DNA from: Cloeon dipterum | Lineage: Eukaryota > Arthropoda > Insecta > Ephemeroptera > Baetidae | NCBI RefSeq assembly: GCF_949628265.1 | Contig: NC_088790.1 | Location: 17,674,545-17,738,544 of the forward strand | Direction: 5' to 3' | Length of the DNA: 64,000 bases | Shown: positions 37,912-52,136 of the stretch, piece by piece | Layout: each line of letters begins with the position of its first letter | How positions within the stretch are numbered: the first letter of the stretch is position 1 | Program-made: the position numbers and the translations under genes | The notes under the pieces: generated by a model | Seen by the model: only the letters and a program-made list of their open reading frames with translations | Database searches by the model: none | What the model was told of the DNA's origin: nothing

Positions 37912-40900
37912 TCGTAGCTGGCTCTCGCTAACTAATCTAATATGGAGTGCAGTATATAGCTTTTAGCATAAACAAACGGCGTGAAGTGTGCTTCTGTATA
38001 ACACACATTACGCGAATTGAAAACTTTTCGCTCGTGTGCGTTTTTTGTTTCTGAAGCACCAACATTTCAATTGCCTCCATTTCAGACATATTGCTAACTG
38101 ATTTTTTTCTCTCATAACTTTTGCAAAGAATATAATTCAATCTCCAAACAGTGTTATCCACACAGAAATTCACACCGTCAATCAGGTTTTGTCTTGTTAT
38201 GCAACTCAATTAGCCAAATTAGCCCCCTTGCTGGCGAGTTGATTAAGACAGCTGTTATGATGCAGGAGTAAGCAAACAAGGCTGCAGCTCATCGTGGATG
38301 AGTGAGTATGCATCCCGCAGCACTCCCCTCGCTCTTCACCTGCGCGATGACTGGCTCATTTTCGAGCTGACAGAGATGAGATGTTCTTTCCCTCCCGCTC
38401 TAGTCCATATTTTTGATCTGGGAAAAATGATTTAATTAACACTTCCAGCATGCATGATCGTGTGTGATATTGAAATGGAAAAAGCAATTGAAAACAGAAA
38501 AATAATTACTATATTAGGCGTTATTTACATTTCAATTTCAAAGCAAGAGCACTTTAAAAATACAACTCAATTTTTTAATAACTGTTTCAGCGAGTGGAAC
38601 ATAATCATCTTATTAATTATGAAGATAATTATTATTTTATTTGAATCATGAATAACCTGCTAAAACCATGTTAAATCACTTTAAAAATGATAGTGTGCAG
38701 ATGAGGATTAACAAATGAACTTAATATTATTGCTCCTTTGAAGTGACGTTTTAAAAGGACAAAAAACTAGCGGTTAATGGCACACAACCATAATTACAGG
38801 TCGCTACCTGAGGGCACATTGCGTTCGTAGGTGTTTTCTTTTCGCTTTTCAGATTATTTATCCACCAGGCGTCGCACTCAGAATTTATTATTATTGTTTG
38901 TTGGCTCGCCGGCTGAGATCTATCATTATTATTGCTGCTGCTTTTCTTTAGGCTGGATGCAGCGCGATCGGAATTATATTATTATTACGCGCGCGAGAGT
39001 CAGTATCTTTTTGAGTTATGACGCCAATAAAACTTCGCGGGACCGTGTTATTATTGTAACAGCAGCTACTTTTTCACGAGATAAAGACAGAAAGAGAGAG
39101 AAGAGTAATGCAGATGCAAAAATCCGCTCGATACAAACACACACTACGCGGGATAAAAGAGAGATAATGCTGTTGAAGGGCGTTATTGCCGGCTGAACTT
39201 GCTTACTTGAGCAGAGCAGCATCGAAAAAAATAACAATACGTGCGCACAGCGGGAATGGAGAGCGTATTATACACTTCTCGAATTTATCGCATCTGCTGC
39301 GGATCGCGCTGCGAAATTTATGCCGATTTTGAACCGCGCTCCGCTCTCACGGGGAATTTATTAAGTCAATCAAACGATTTAAAAAGCTCTTCGAATTGAA
39401 ATGCAATTAAAAACACCGGCTTCCACGTGGCTTCTTGAAATTAAATGCTCGTAAATAAAACTAACATAATAAAATAGACTAAAAAATCAACAGTTAAAGA
39501 CTTAACCTAGATCTAGCTCTGCTACAGCGCTTTTCTAGGAGCAAAATTAATGAATAAAGTAGTAATTAAATAATATAAATTTTACTTGATGGTTTCATAA
39601 GATGAGTGGGAATTTAAGTTGGAGTTTTGGCGAAAAAATTAGCTCGGTCCTTTAAACAAAATTAAATGGGGATTCTATTGCTGAAAAAAATACTTACATG
39701 AATACAAAATGTAGTGAAAAAGATTTTAAAAATTCCCAAGTTGGATGTGGAAATTTCCCTGTTGTTTGTACGACCAGGACGAGAAATATGAAAATTGAGC
39801 AAGGAGAACTTTCATCTTGAAAATGTTTTCCAATTTACAAATATTTTTCATACTTAATTGACCAAGGCAAATTTTCATTAGCTCCCACACGAACAGATAA
39901 AATTGGAAAGTTAACATCAATTTGTCTTATTGGTATTAAATTTGAAAATATAAATAGAACCAATTCAAACTTTATGTTTTTCATAAAGTTGTAAAGTGTC
40001 ACGTTCTCATTTTGAAAAGGTGTTCTGTTAGAAAATGAATTATAATTGATTCAACTTGAACTCGTTAAAATTTGAACCGACCTTGTTTTTAGTTTCAATC
40101 AAATCAAGTCGTTTCATAGTAGAATTTCGGAAATGAAATCACCTGAATTCCACCTCTCAATTATGAGGCCCAAAATGCGAGTGAATCTGGAATTTACCCG
40201 TAGGAGACAGAGATAATTGCACAAGAATGAAAGCAATTAACATAAACTTGGCAGAAGACAAAACGCGGACGCCTTTCTCTGAGTCTGAGGCTGGCTGCGT
40301 GCCGGCATGTTAGTTTTGCCTGGTGTTTCGCTCATTGTTTGGAGGATTGTTTCAGCTCTCGAGCAAATTTAATTTCGTCTAATAATTTATTATCGCGCAG
40401 TGGCTGGCGCGCGCTTCGCCAGCTCTCTATGTTTAGATATGGGCTTTAACAACAAGCTTCGGCGGCGGAGACGCACAAAAGAATGGATGGCTGGCAACTT
40501 AAAGGAGCGCGCAGGCATTGTTTCAGCGCCCCGAGAATGTGTGTTTGCGGTTTCGCAGACGAGCCGAACACATTAACACGTTATTACCGGCAACTTGCAT
40601 TATTTCAGCACAGAGACTTACTCGCTCGCCCAGGCACAGATGGCTGCATGGAATGATATTTTCCTCCCAAAAGGCACAAACACCCGCCGACCCCGGTGAA
40701 CTCGCAGCAACTTCCCTACCACCTACCATGCTCTCTTCTCCGCAAGCGAAGTTTTGTTTTCGAAATGTGCGAAAGAATTGCCTACAGAACTTTGCTTTTA
40801 TTTTACGCGATCCTTTTTACATATAATATAGAATTCTTAAAAACAAATTTATGTTAATTTTATAGCGAACCAAATAAAAATAGAAAAAAATAGTTTGTGT

Positions 40901-43900
40901 CTTGGGTAATATCTTGATCAAATTTTTGGAGTAAAAATAATAAATTTTCTACTAAAAATTTTAAATTAAGTTTTTTGTCTCTCCAAGCATACAAATATTG
41001 ATAGTGCTATATATCATTTGCAAGCCCTACAATATGGTTGAAAAATAATTTAGAAATGATTTGCCAAAATAAACCACAAAGTTAATACGATAAATATTCT
41101 AACCTAACTCCAACGAAAATGCTAGAAAATATTCAATGGGGCACATTGAGGTGAAGATTTTTTCTATTTCGTTTTCCCTGGCTTTCCCCAGCCAGACACA
41201 AAGACTCTTAAAAAAGCTATTCCGCTGGTATCGGCCCATAAAAGCCTGGTGAAATCACCCCTTTATCATTTGGCTTTCGTTCGCATTTATTGATCAATAC
41301 CAACAATAAAAGATTTTCTTCCACTGCGTTGGCAGTCCGGTTTATGATTTACAATACACTCAAGAGAGCGACACTTTAAAACTTTTTGAAAACGCGTCGC
41401 TGCTCTATTTCACGGAACAGGCAAAAAGGAACAAGTCAGCGACTTTTATTGCTCCCCTTTGAGCAAAAGTAACGTTCATTTCCGATCAATGTTGCTGCAA
41501 ATTGTCCTTATTTATAATGGCGAGGGAGCGAGCGAGAGCGGCGGAAGGAGCTCTTTCTCTCCTGCTATTATTTGATTTTGAGATACGTGATGGTAAATAT
41601 AATAAAGGGCACTGGAAATTTATACAGGCTTACGGGGCGATATTCGAGCCGAGCCGCCAAATCCCAATAACAGATTCCGCAGCTCTTCTCAGACAAATCT
41701 CCTCTCGGCCATCGCTAATGCCGATTTGTGTTCCTTTTGCGACAAAAGTAAATCGCGCGCACACTCTATGTCGAGTAACATGAATTCGCTGGAATTCTCC
41801 ACTTCAAACGTTCTTGGAATTCATCATAACTGGTTGAATTTGCATTTGAATTTGAAAAATTTGTGCATGTTAACAAATACTTTATGGTTGCTAAAATAAT
41901 AACGTAACGTAATCAAAATTCTTCTCTCTGGCATGTAGAAAAATGTGATAAGCATGCAGTGTTAGTTCGTTTCCTCGGTTTGAATCTGATTCCAAGCGCC
42001 GTTAACTTTCATTATTTCCGCTGATGAGATTTTCGTGTTTGCCGCTCATCAACGTGAAAACTCAATAATTAACGCCGAATTTTTATCTCCTTCCACATCA
42101 CTAAGCCGGCATAAAAAGTACGTGCTTGTTGCGAGATGATACAAATTTCTTTCTCGCGACAGAATCGCGTTATTAATCACTCGTTCGCCTTGCATTTAAA
42201 ACTGCTGATTGGAATCTGCCGCGAGATTCAATTAACGTCGACGTGGAAACAAGAAGTCGGTCTTTTACCGATTAATGACAGGGAGGAGGACAAAATAAAG
42301 CGCGCCCTTTCATCATCAGCGTCATCACTGATTGGAATAAATTTAGGGAAAATATACACGCCAACGGAGACGCAACAACAGCCCCTGTCGAGGGTGGAAA
42401 TGACATACTGCTGGAGGGAGAATATTTCTCGAGAAATTCATTAGTGATGCTTTTGACGAATCGATTGATTAATTAATAAATACACGCCATAAAGTGATTT
42501 AAAACAAAAGGACATTCGGTTTTCCTAATAATTGCTTCCGTAAACATTTTTGATTGTTTTCTTGAGTGGAGAATGATCTAAATAACTATCTTTTGTTCTG
42601 GAAATATTTGGAAAACATACCAGTATTTGATTCGTGACACTAATTGCAGTCTGATTTCATTTGTTGTAGAACAAAGGAAAGTATTATCCATTTCCCGAGA
42701 GGCTCACAAAAGAATTTGCGCTGCAAATGAGCATCCAACAAATTCCAAGCTGAACACTTTAAGCACTACAACTGCACTTGAAGCCGCCACTTTATCATTC
42801 CAATTTTCATGAAACCGAGTACAAATAACTGCTGCAGCGCGCAAGGAGGAAAAAATGCGAAATTGTTGGCAATAAATCTCTCGCACTGACCGTCAAGCTA
42901 AATGACACCAGATTAAGGCGAGTGAAAAACAAAAAGATGCCTCTGCGCGCGTTTTTTACCAGCCAGCAGGTAGAGCCAGTCTAAAAGGAATTCCACTTGT
43001 CAAAAGCAGAGTATGGCCCTGCCGGCTGTTTATCTTTTTGTCTGCAAATATTTTCGTTCCACATGATAATGGGATAAACAAAAATTAAGGCGGAATGCCA
43101 CCGCCGCTCGGAATAAAAGCAGCAGCATTTTTATCCATAATATTATGTAAGTGCGCGGCGCAAAGAAATAAAAGCAAGGGAGCTGCTGCTGTTGCTCATC
43201 AAGGCCAAATGGGATAAAACGAAATACGTGTAGTCGATTCGCAGTATGTGGGTTGTGCAGATAAAAAGGAGCACTCATTTTTTCTTATCCGCGCAGAGCG
43301 CGAGATGCTGAAAGCGCCGTCATCTTCGCGACTCGTCCGCGTATTTGCTTAGCATCCGCAATTTGCATGATTAGCCCATTGTCGCTTTTTAACGCCTTAA
43401 GTCTTCTTGTACTGAAATGAACTTTACAAATTAAGAAAAACTCAAGGCAAATATTGCCCATGGTGAATAGAATGGGTGATTTTGCCCTTAAATTGTCTTC
43501 TCCACAAATCGAGATTTTTTTTCTTGTAAACGAGCTTAAGAATTAAAAAACTTAAAGCTGGAAGGTAGAACAAAATATTTTAGAGACCAAAATTTAAAAT
43601 GGAAAAAATTTAACCAGATACTCTTTGTTGTAGTTAAGTTGTAAAAAGGCAAATACTCAGGTTCAATGTCAAAAAGGCCAATTTATGGATAATATGGATT
43701 TAAAGTCAGGTTTCCTGTTTCCATCTTTACAGCTATAATTTAATTGGTGCATCTTGTGTTGTAATTTTGACAAAGAAAATAAAGCTCCTTTGAATAATGA
43801 CAAAAGAGTTTTCCTGAAAATTTATATTTATAATAAATTTAAATAAATATACATAATGATAAAATTCGAAATTACAAAAGATACATAAAAACAGTATAAA

Positions 43901-44370
43901 TAGTTTATCATGGAGACAAAACAACCGTCTAAAAGTCACAGCCATGTGTAAGATGAAGTAATATTTCTGCCAGTATAGCTTGTGGGCTAAATTTAAAATA
44001 GTTGTGAATAATATAAAATAACATCTTTCAGTATTCCGAAATAGTGTTTTTATTATCAATGCCTTTCAGGAAAAGTTGATTTAACGAATTTTTCAACATT
44101 TCCTCAACTGACTACTCAACCCCTAACTTTCCCCCAGAACTTTGTATTTGTAAAATTGCCTCTCGTGGCTGGAAACGGGTAGCCCCGCAGAACCACTAGC
44201 TTTACAGAAATTATATTTCAATTATTATTAGGTATAAATATATTATATCTGATTTTTTACTGGTTGCAAATCGGTGACGACGTTTCCCATTATCAGTTTT
44301 TACAGCCATCTCTTATGTGTATTCTCTTGGCGCAGTTTCTTTCCAAACCCCTTTCGAAAAACAATAAGGC
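37911..44370. other. Gene desert, part 4
   Basis: No coding exon recognised. CpG-rich islets lie at about 38240-38400, 38800-39380, 40250-40780, 41480-41780, 42000-42430 and 42900-43390, with AT-rich stretches between them. A compact hairpin with a 9-bp stem is at about 39968-39990 (ACTTTATG opposite CATAAAGT). The islets often carry homopolymeric ATAAA or TTTAT words next to CpG-rich words. Confidence 0.5.
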
Positions 44371-47300
44371 TGTGGGTGGTGAAGCACCCCCAATGAAAGG
44401 ATTAGGGCGTTAAATTAGGGAGTGCGCGCCGGCGGTCGACCGTTATTACGCCTCTAATCACATTAACCGAGCCGCATTAAAAAGTGAGAATGACAAAGAA
44501 GACGCCGCGTGTGCGGAGGAAAAGCTTTTTGGCTTTGCGAGAGAGCGGCGCGGATCAAAGATTAATTAAAGAGGACGGCGGGCAGGCACATCATCCTTAT
44601 AAAGCAGGCGTCGTGTTTAAAAGCGTCAATAAAGTTTGCGACTTTATAATAATGCAAAACCATGCCTGCACGCCGATGGCTTTCGGGAGGTAGGTGTGAA
44701 TTAGTTCGAGCAGCGGCGAAAGCGGTTCAAACCTTATTTGTCAATAATTGCCACCAGTTTCATTAGGCTGTATTCAAATTAAATATTTTATTCAAATTGT
44801 CCGCCGATTAGCATTTCAATGTGTGCCGAAAGTCGATAATTTTTATTGCAGTAGCCTAATAGAGCTTAAATAAAAAGCGGCTACTGCACCCCAGTTTTTT
44901 TAAAAATAGTCCCAGAATATGGTAATAAACTCGTCATGAGTGACCGAAAAACTGTATCACAGCAAGATGCATGAAGAATTCTGATTCTACTCAACGACTA
45001 TTCACATGCAAATCTCACAATACTGTGTTCCATATTGACTCAAAAGTCCAATTATGACCCCATATTTAAATTTCATTTGAAATATATTTTAAAAGAAGTT
45101 ACAGCATTTGTGTGTCGAGATAGGCAGCAATGAATTGAAACATAAATCATTTCCTTCTTCGTTGTGAACACGCACGCTTTAAATTTGATAACGAGGCGGC
45201 GAGTTGACGAATTTAAATTGTTTTCTGCTGATAAAAGCAGACATAAATCAATTCTCCAAATTGCTGACACAATTTATTGTCCACTCTCGTGGACACTGCG
45301 AAGCATGTTGAATTACGTTCAAAATTGTTCTTTTATCCCGCGGAATGGTTTAGAAAAATGAGTTTGTTACAAAAAAGAGTAGCTTCAACTAAAATCCTGT
45401 GTTAAACTGATCATATTTTTAGTATTACTGACTCATATCAAAGTCTTATTGCTAGTTCTCGTATCCTTTTTACAAAAATTAATTGAAACTTGTGAAACAT
45501 GCTCGAGTTTTTTTAGGTCAGCTGTCAGATGAAATGTACATCCCCTTGCTCTGCCACTTGATTCGCACCGCTGCCGTCCATAAAAATAAAAACACGGCCT
45601 CATTTTTGGCAGAAAGTGGCAAAAGTTTTGAAAACAAGCCGGGGAGAAAAGGAGCCACCGCCGTCGTCGTCGGCGTTCATTTTTACTACCGAATGAACAA
45701 AAGATGAGAGAATGCAGGCTGCTAGGGAAGGAAGGAGCAGAAGCAGAAAAGCATACATAAAAATAATAATTTCAGCTGCCGCCGCGCGCTATTCGTCTCT
45801 TCTCTCTCTATATATTTTATTTCGCGCGCGCCGGCTCCTTATTTTTCTGCTCCTTTTCGCTAAAGGGCAATATATACGCACGGTCAGTTGGCGTAATAAT
45901 ACCTCGGCCCCACTATATCACGTGCATGCATACATACATCTCGCCAGCTAGCTACAATAGGGGAAATATTATATTATGTATGATGATGTGATGAGGAATA
46001 GCTAGCTGCAGCGGAGGGAAATATTTTCCTTTCCTTCGCCCGCGCCTGTGTGTTTTGTGTGCTTTTCCTCTTTTCCCGGCCTCTCGGCTTGGGCCATAAA
46101 ACAAATTGGAAAAGTTGCTTATGAGATGGAATAATTAATGAAAGCGGACGCGAGAGCTTGACAAACAAACAACAATCATCGTTCTTGTATCCTGGAGCAA
46201 AATTTGTGTCTCATTTAATTCCTGAAAATTTTCCCCACTAAAAAACCATGGCTTTTAATTTATTTGATATCTAAAATTTTAAATAAATAAGGGTGATTTG
46301 AGGGGGGTGTAACCAAACGTAAAATATTTCAATCAATCCAATATCATCAATTGATTTCAGTCAAGTGCATTCAATAAAAAAGTTAGCCAAATGTTACTGA
46401 ACTGATGGACTGATTTTACTTTCCCTCTGTTATCAAAACAAAAAAATGCTTTGTTATGTATTTCTGTTGTGTTCTGGATGTGGATGTATGGGGCACAGTT
46501 GCCCTGCTGATCTACAATAAATAATTTCTGAATCTAAACGCTAAGTAAAAATATGTGAAATTAAAGTGCAGTTTGCATTTTTGCAATGGTTGAAAGTTTT
46601 ACAATTAAGATTAATAATGATGCAGTCACATATAAGAATTTTTACTTCTTTGCCAAGTGTCAATTTATCTCGGGAGTACGGCGTGATTGAATATCTATGA
46701 AAAGTAACGATTGCAACATTCTTTTGCATCCAGGAGTCTGGTTGTTCATCAATGCCAAGATCATTCATTTCAATCATGATTCCTTGCCTCCACTCGGTTG
46801 TGTTTGTTTCGGCAAAGCGAACTGATTGGTGAGGCCGCCAAATATAGTCCGAAAGCATTATGCAAAACGGGCACGTCCGCGCGCGGTCTGAATTTTCGAG
46901 TGAGGTGGAGCAACAGCAGCGAGTACATGCGAATGCATATGGCGAGAGTATTTAGAGAGGAGGCTGAATGCGGTGGTGGTGTTATTGATACCTCCTGCGT
47001 TTATTACACTTAAAGCAACAATGATTTGCAACATCCTGCGTCCATTCATTCGTTCATTCGTCTGCTGCTACATTTAAATAATGCTCATTATTTATTACAC
47101 AGCAGCGGCAGCGTCGTCGGCATTATTATGCGTGATTATTGTTATGCCATCCGCGCAAGCAAGCAAGGGCGGCTTCGCTTGCTGATTATTTTTATTTTTA
47201 TTATTATTGTGAGCAGAGAGTGCAGACTGCGGGTCTCTGCGCTGATTGTGCTGCGGTGACAAATGTTGTGTGTGTATTATGTACCGTCGGCACTTGAGAT

Positions 47301-50300
47301 AGTATCTCGCTCGGCAGAAAAGATGATTTATTGAGCTACTCGCTGAATATTTTATCTTCTGCGCTGCCAATTTATTTGAAAGCTGCAAAATAATCGTTTG
47401 CTTTAATGGTAGTTAAGTCAGTTTCTCACCCAGGAATTGAAATGAGTTTAAAATTTTCTTACGCCCACATTAAGTAAAATTATTGAAGAAATTTTTCAAT
47501 TCTCACAAACTAAATATTTTTCTGATATTTAATCAAACCGACGAGTGATTGAAAGTTACTTTTTAACAAGTAGTGCTTTAATATATAAATTCACATGAAA
47601 CAGCTCTTTAGCACTTGTAGTAACAATGGTCGACTACGTCATTCAAAATATACCGACTGTCGCATGATGATTCATAGCTGGTCGTCTAATAAATATGATA
47701 GGCCAATATCAAATTTATATAAGCTTTAAGCAAATCAATAACAATTTTAAGACATCAACAAGTTGTTCCAATAAAAAATATTAAGTTTTTTATCAAATAT
47801 GAAAGAAAATGGATGGAGCAACTTATGTACATTTGATAATCTAGATTCTCATTCTTTGACAATTTTTGCGAATATTTTGAGTTTATCGTGCTAACTTTGG
47901 TTATAATTTATTTTTTCCACGTTCAAATAAAATCGCACTGTTAATAATAAAGAGATAAAATTCGTACAGTGTAATATCTCGGCTTCGCACCTTTCTTTTC
48001 TGATAGCTGCTCTATTTCTCAACTTGAAGTTAAGGAAAAATCATAAAATTGCTGACAAACGAGGCATTAAGACCGCGTTTGAAGCCTTTATTGGCTCACA
48101 TTCCCCGCAATGGTCAACAAGTACGTAATTCAGTCCTCCCTCGACTTTCCGCGACGGGACTCGATAAAACCGATTTGGAATTGCAGCCGCCGTGCGATTT
48201 GAAATACTCGCTCGACATTGTCGAGACTTTCACCGCAGCCAGAAGTCGAGTGGCGTGTCAGTCAAAGAGCGCGATAAATAAATACAAAAGCGCGGCGCGT
48301 GTATGACGGCAGCGGCATAAATAAATTCGGGCGCAGCTCCTTGGCGTCTAAAAGCAGTTCATAAAACGAAATTATGAGCTGCGCGCAGATGCAAAAACAA
48401 CTTTTCAGAACCAGTGTCACTCACTTATTGCTGGGCGAAAATGTTGTTGTTGCTAGACATTTATGCGACTCACACAATATTTTATTTTATTGGTTATGCC
48501 CAATTCTTCTCTGAGTAAAAGGTGCGGCTGAGTGAGAAGAGTGAGTACTTTGAAACAAACAAGACTACTTCTTTCGCAAATGTGGGCACGCGTAGAAAAA
48601 TCGGTAAATTGCTGATAACTCTGGTGCAACTACAGGATCCAAATAAAAAGAGATCTACAATTATTTTTAGAAACATAACGACACAATAATTAATATCTGA
48701 CTGTAGGAAATAATCATTTTAAAAAAATATCTAGGGTAAAAAACCTATAAGGGCGTAAAGTTTCAATTTCATCATTGCAAGTGACGGCCAAAAAATAGTT
48801 ACCCAATGCCATATGTATATGAATCTGCCGGAAATATTAAAAGGGATTATATCATAATATCATATTATCAATTAAAAATAAAAGTTAGTTTAGAATAAAA
48901 TAATCATGTAGGACAGACGTGACTGAAATTATATTTTTTGTTGATCGTTGCTTATCAGATTTAAAAACTTGAATGATAAACTCCACCCATTGCTCGGTTC
49001 CTCGACTGCTGCTGAAATTTACGTCTCTCTTCTCGTTTTAGGACTCGCATTATGCAAAGGAGCAGTCAATTGCTAATTGCGGAGGCGGCCGCCAAGTACT
49101 TTATTAGTCGCAGCTGTTGAGTTCCAGGCGGGTTGCAGAAAAAGGTGAGACGCAAAAGTTTCATTTTGAATTTTAGGGGTGGTCGGTATCTTTTTGCGTC
49201 AGTTCGCCAATTCGAATCACGTTCTTTGCAAAAATGGTCGAACGCGCTTGTTTGTGTGTGTCTTTCTGCTCGGCGAAATGACAGACAGACGGACGTTGAG
49301 TGACGCGCTGACTCGATTCTTGATGTCTCAATTGTGTTTTCTCAGCAAGCAGACGTTGTCGAGGTCGGTCATTAGACTTCGCCACTCGCACCATCGATTC
49401 ACCTCTTTGAAAATCGGAAAGCAGTGATACTAGCTGAGGGCAGTGCAAAACGCAGAAATCAAGTGGCAAAATAAGTGGTTCTAATTTTTTTAAAAAAAAT
49501 TAGTGCATGTAATTAAAGTTGTATATAAGTAATATTAAAAGCTGGACATTTGTAGTAACAGCTGGTCGCTATATATTTTTGGTAAATTTAATGCTGCTGA
49601 ATATGGCAGACTTTTTAAACATAAATTTGAACGAACTTTTAGATAAATAATACGAAAAAACAAAATTGCTTAGCATATCCTGGAAACATGCATCTCAACA
49701 AATTTAAATCAGATTAAAAAATTAAATAAATCGATCAACTCACATGTACAAATTATTTACTACTTACAAACATATCAGCTTGGCTTAATTTTTGTTAAAT
49801 GTTTTGTAGCTTTTCATGAAATGCTCTCCTCTTTAACACTCCCCAACGGAACATTATTCAGTGGCTGCTGCTTCACTCGTTGATAAGCGTATTTGAGAAT
49901 TTTAAGTACATCATATTTCTTGGCCCCTGAGTTCAGTTGATATGCAATATGCTATGTGTGTGCACATTTACGTGGAAGAGACGAGCATTGAGAGGCCGCG
50001 TCAGCATTATCTTCAAGGAACATCGTTCAGTTTCGCTGATTGAAGGAGATGCTCCGCCGCGGCGCGCAGCCACAGCAGCAGTCAACAACAAACAACGCGC
50101 GACGGCGGGCGGCGGGTGCGGCTGCTTATTCTGCAGCCTCTTTCATTATCTATCTCGTCATTATGCGCAAATCAACACTCGCCCGCTCACTCTCAGACAG
50201 ACAGTGGCACTCCACTCGCTAAAAGGCCAATTACTCTTGGCCTGACGGGCTTCCGTTTGCTCAAGAACGCTCCGAATGAGTTGCATATTTGATTTTTGAC

Positions 50301-50770
50301 CGCGCACAGATTTGTTACCTCAAACGTGTGACACAATACGTCACACAACTTTGTTTTATTTGAGTTTTGATACAGCCTCAGTAGTTGGTAATGCTTACTT
50401 AATTTAGATTATCTGGCTTTTCCAAATATCCTGTTGACTGAAGCGTTGCAAAATAAAATATTTAAAAATGCTTCCGTGTTCATGCGAATATTTTAACTTG
50501 AACCTGAATGCGGCGTTTCTCACAGTTGGAAAAATGCAGCGTCGAGGCGGCGGAGAAATTCCGAATCACGCAGGAGATCGGTTAGGATGCGAAATTGCAA
50601 CAAGCAAAACCAGCCGCTGCTAATTTATGCAGAAATAATTTTCTGCGCGCAACGAGTCGGTACTTTCCCAGCGCAAAAGAGCGTTTTATTGCACACGGAG
50701 ATGGACGGATCTCGTGTGGAGTGCGAGCCGAATTGAAGGCGTGCGTGCCAAAAAGCAAGTGATTCACCCG
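44371..50770. other. Gene desert, part 5
   Basis: No coding exon recognised. CpG-rich islets lie at about 44380-44720, 45520-46170, 46790-47350, 48040-48400, 49010-49430, 49960-50270 and 50500-50770. Bases 47400-48000 and 48660-49000 are AT-rich and featureless. The last islet runs directly into the TATA-containing promoter at 50.8 kb. Confidence 0.5.
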
Positions 50771-50845
50771 GCCGAGCGAAAAAAGTGGCCGCGCCGCGTT
50801 TGATTCAATATTATAAAACCACGCCCCGCGTACTTTAGATTCTCT
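50771..50845 (+). promoter_or_regulatory. TATA-box promoter of an unidentified plus-strand transcript
   Basis: TATAAAA at 50812-50818 follows a GC-rich block and is followed about 30 bp later by the start of a long pyrimidine-rich stretch. No strong insect initiator (TCAGT-like) is visible, so the start near 50842 is a distance estimate. With the donor at 51248 it fits the 5' end of a gene whose coding exons lie beyond the window or were not recognised. Confidence 0.35.
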
Positions 50846-50902
50846 CCCGACTCTCGCATCTTTTATTATAAATATTAAACAGCGGATTGAGTAGTGAGAG
50901 AG

Positions 50903-50943
<41 letters not shown>
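50903..50943. repeat. (CT)n microsatellite, about 20 units
   Basis: Uninterrupted CT dinucleotide repeat of 41 bases inside the candidate 5' UTR exon, on the sense strand of the proposed transcript. Confidence 0.97.
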
Positions 50944-50948
<5 letters not shown>

Positions 50949-50972
50949 CGTCTCTCCCGTGGCCCAAGTATA

Positions 50973-50988
50973 GTGTGTGTGTGTGTGT
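50973..50988. repeat. (GT)n microsatellite, 8 units
   Basis: Short GT repeat 30 bases after the CT tract, in the same candidate exon. Confidence 0.9.
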
Positions 50989-51247
50989 AGTAGTTTTTAT
51001 TTTATCCGTTTGCTCTCTGCTCAGGTGGTTTTTAACTCGGCTCTCCAGTCATAGCAAGTGCCGCCGCTCGCGCCGGACACTGCCGAGGACAGGTTCCTGC
51101 TTTGTTCTGTTCGCGCGACGATATTATTTCTCTGCTCGCTTACATTCAATTTCGCGGCCCCGTTTTTGGTTCTTTGTGCACGTTTGTTTTGTTGGTGCCC
51201 CTGCTGACCTTTGGAGGCCGTTGCCGTTCCCGCCACGGGTAACTGGG

Positions 51248-52093
51248 GTGAGTCACCCTCTCATTTTTTCCTTCCAGTCTCGTTGAGAGCTAATTCATAG
51301 AACAATTAATTTTGATAATTGTCATAATTATAATTTTAGTTATTTTATTTGCCAATCTTGAGTTGGGTTGTATACTCGCCAATAAAATAGATTAATTATT
51401 CTAACAAAATGCGTTTTTCCTTAACAAGGGAAAAAATTAAACATCGAAGGCAAGGTATCGACAGTTAGCTTAATTCATGAAAGTAGTGAACTCTTCAATA
51501 TTAATATTATATTCTGAAGTCCTTAATAGTTTTGAGGAAAAGATGTCGCTTTGCTGCTAATTCTTTCCGGCAATTGCTGACATGTAATTAACTACTTTAA
51601 GTTATTAAACCGATCGCTTTTAAAAATTTAATAGACATCGCGTTAAAGATAATCTTAAAATTTAACCTCACAGATTTGTTACGCCAGACTTAATCAAAAC
51701 ATGCCGCGCTAACTTGTTCAGAATATGATTTTTTATCTTATGTCAGATTTAGTTTGACTAATTAGATTATTTATTTACAAAGCAATATCAACTTTCAAGC
51801 AGTTAGACTCATCTTTCTAACAATGGTTTTTTTTTTGCTAAATTGAATCTCTTTGGACGGATTTTCTGTACGCCTGGCCATGCCGCAGCACGGATTCCCA
51901 AGTTACTCTTGAGTCATTAACCACGGCAAGAGAACAGTGCACGCCACCAGCTAAAACGCGGCAGCCACGCGAAAATTTATTTTCCGCAGATTCGTCCAAA
52001 TGAGAGCAATCTGCGAGAGGGAGCCACCGAATCAAGCGCACGCGGGGGATGATTATTATTTTTTATTATGGTAACAAGAGCGAAAGAAAGAGC

Positions 52094-52136
<43 letters not shown>

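Larger units (their letters stand above)
50846..51247 (+). other. Candidate 5' UTR exon with splice donor
   Basis: About 400 bases of CT-rich to GC-rich DNA run from the TATA region to AACTGGG followed by GTGAGT at 51248, a near-consensus donor. After it the sequence switches at once to AT-rich, intron-like DNA. The exon contains a long CT tract and a GT tract, and is open in one frame, but the product is Ser-Leu low complexity, so I call it UTR. No coding exon that would splice to it is recognised in the next 12.7 kb. Confidence 0.35.

Noticed and set aside
45945..46008. Inverted repeat CAGCTAGCTA / TAGCTAGCTG with a 44-base loop
   Set aside because: The arms are only 10 bp and contain a self-palindrome (AGCTAGCT), so pairing is weakly informative. 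No further extension of the stem.
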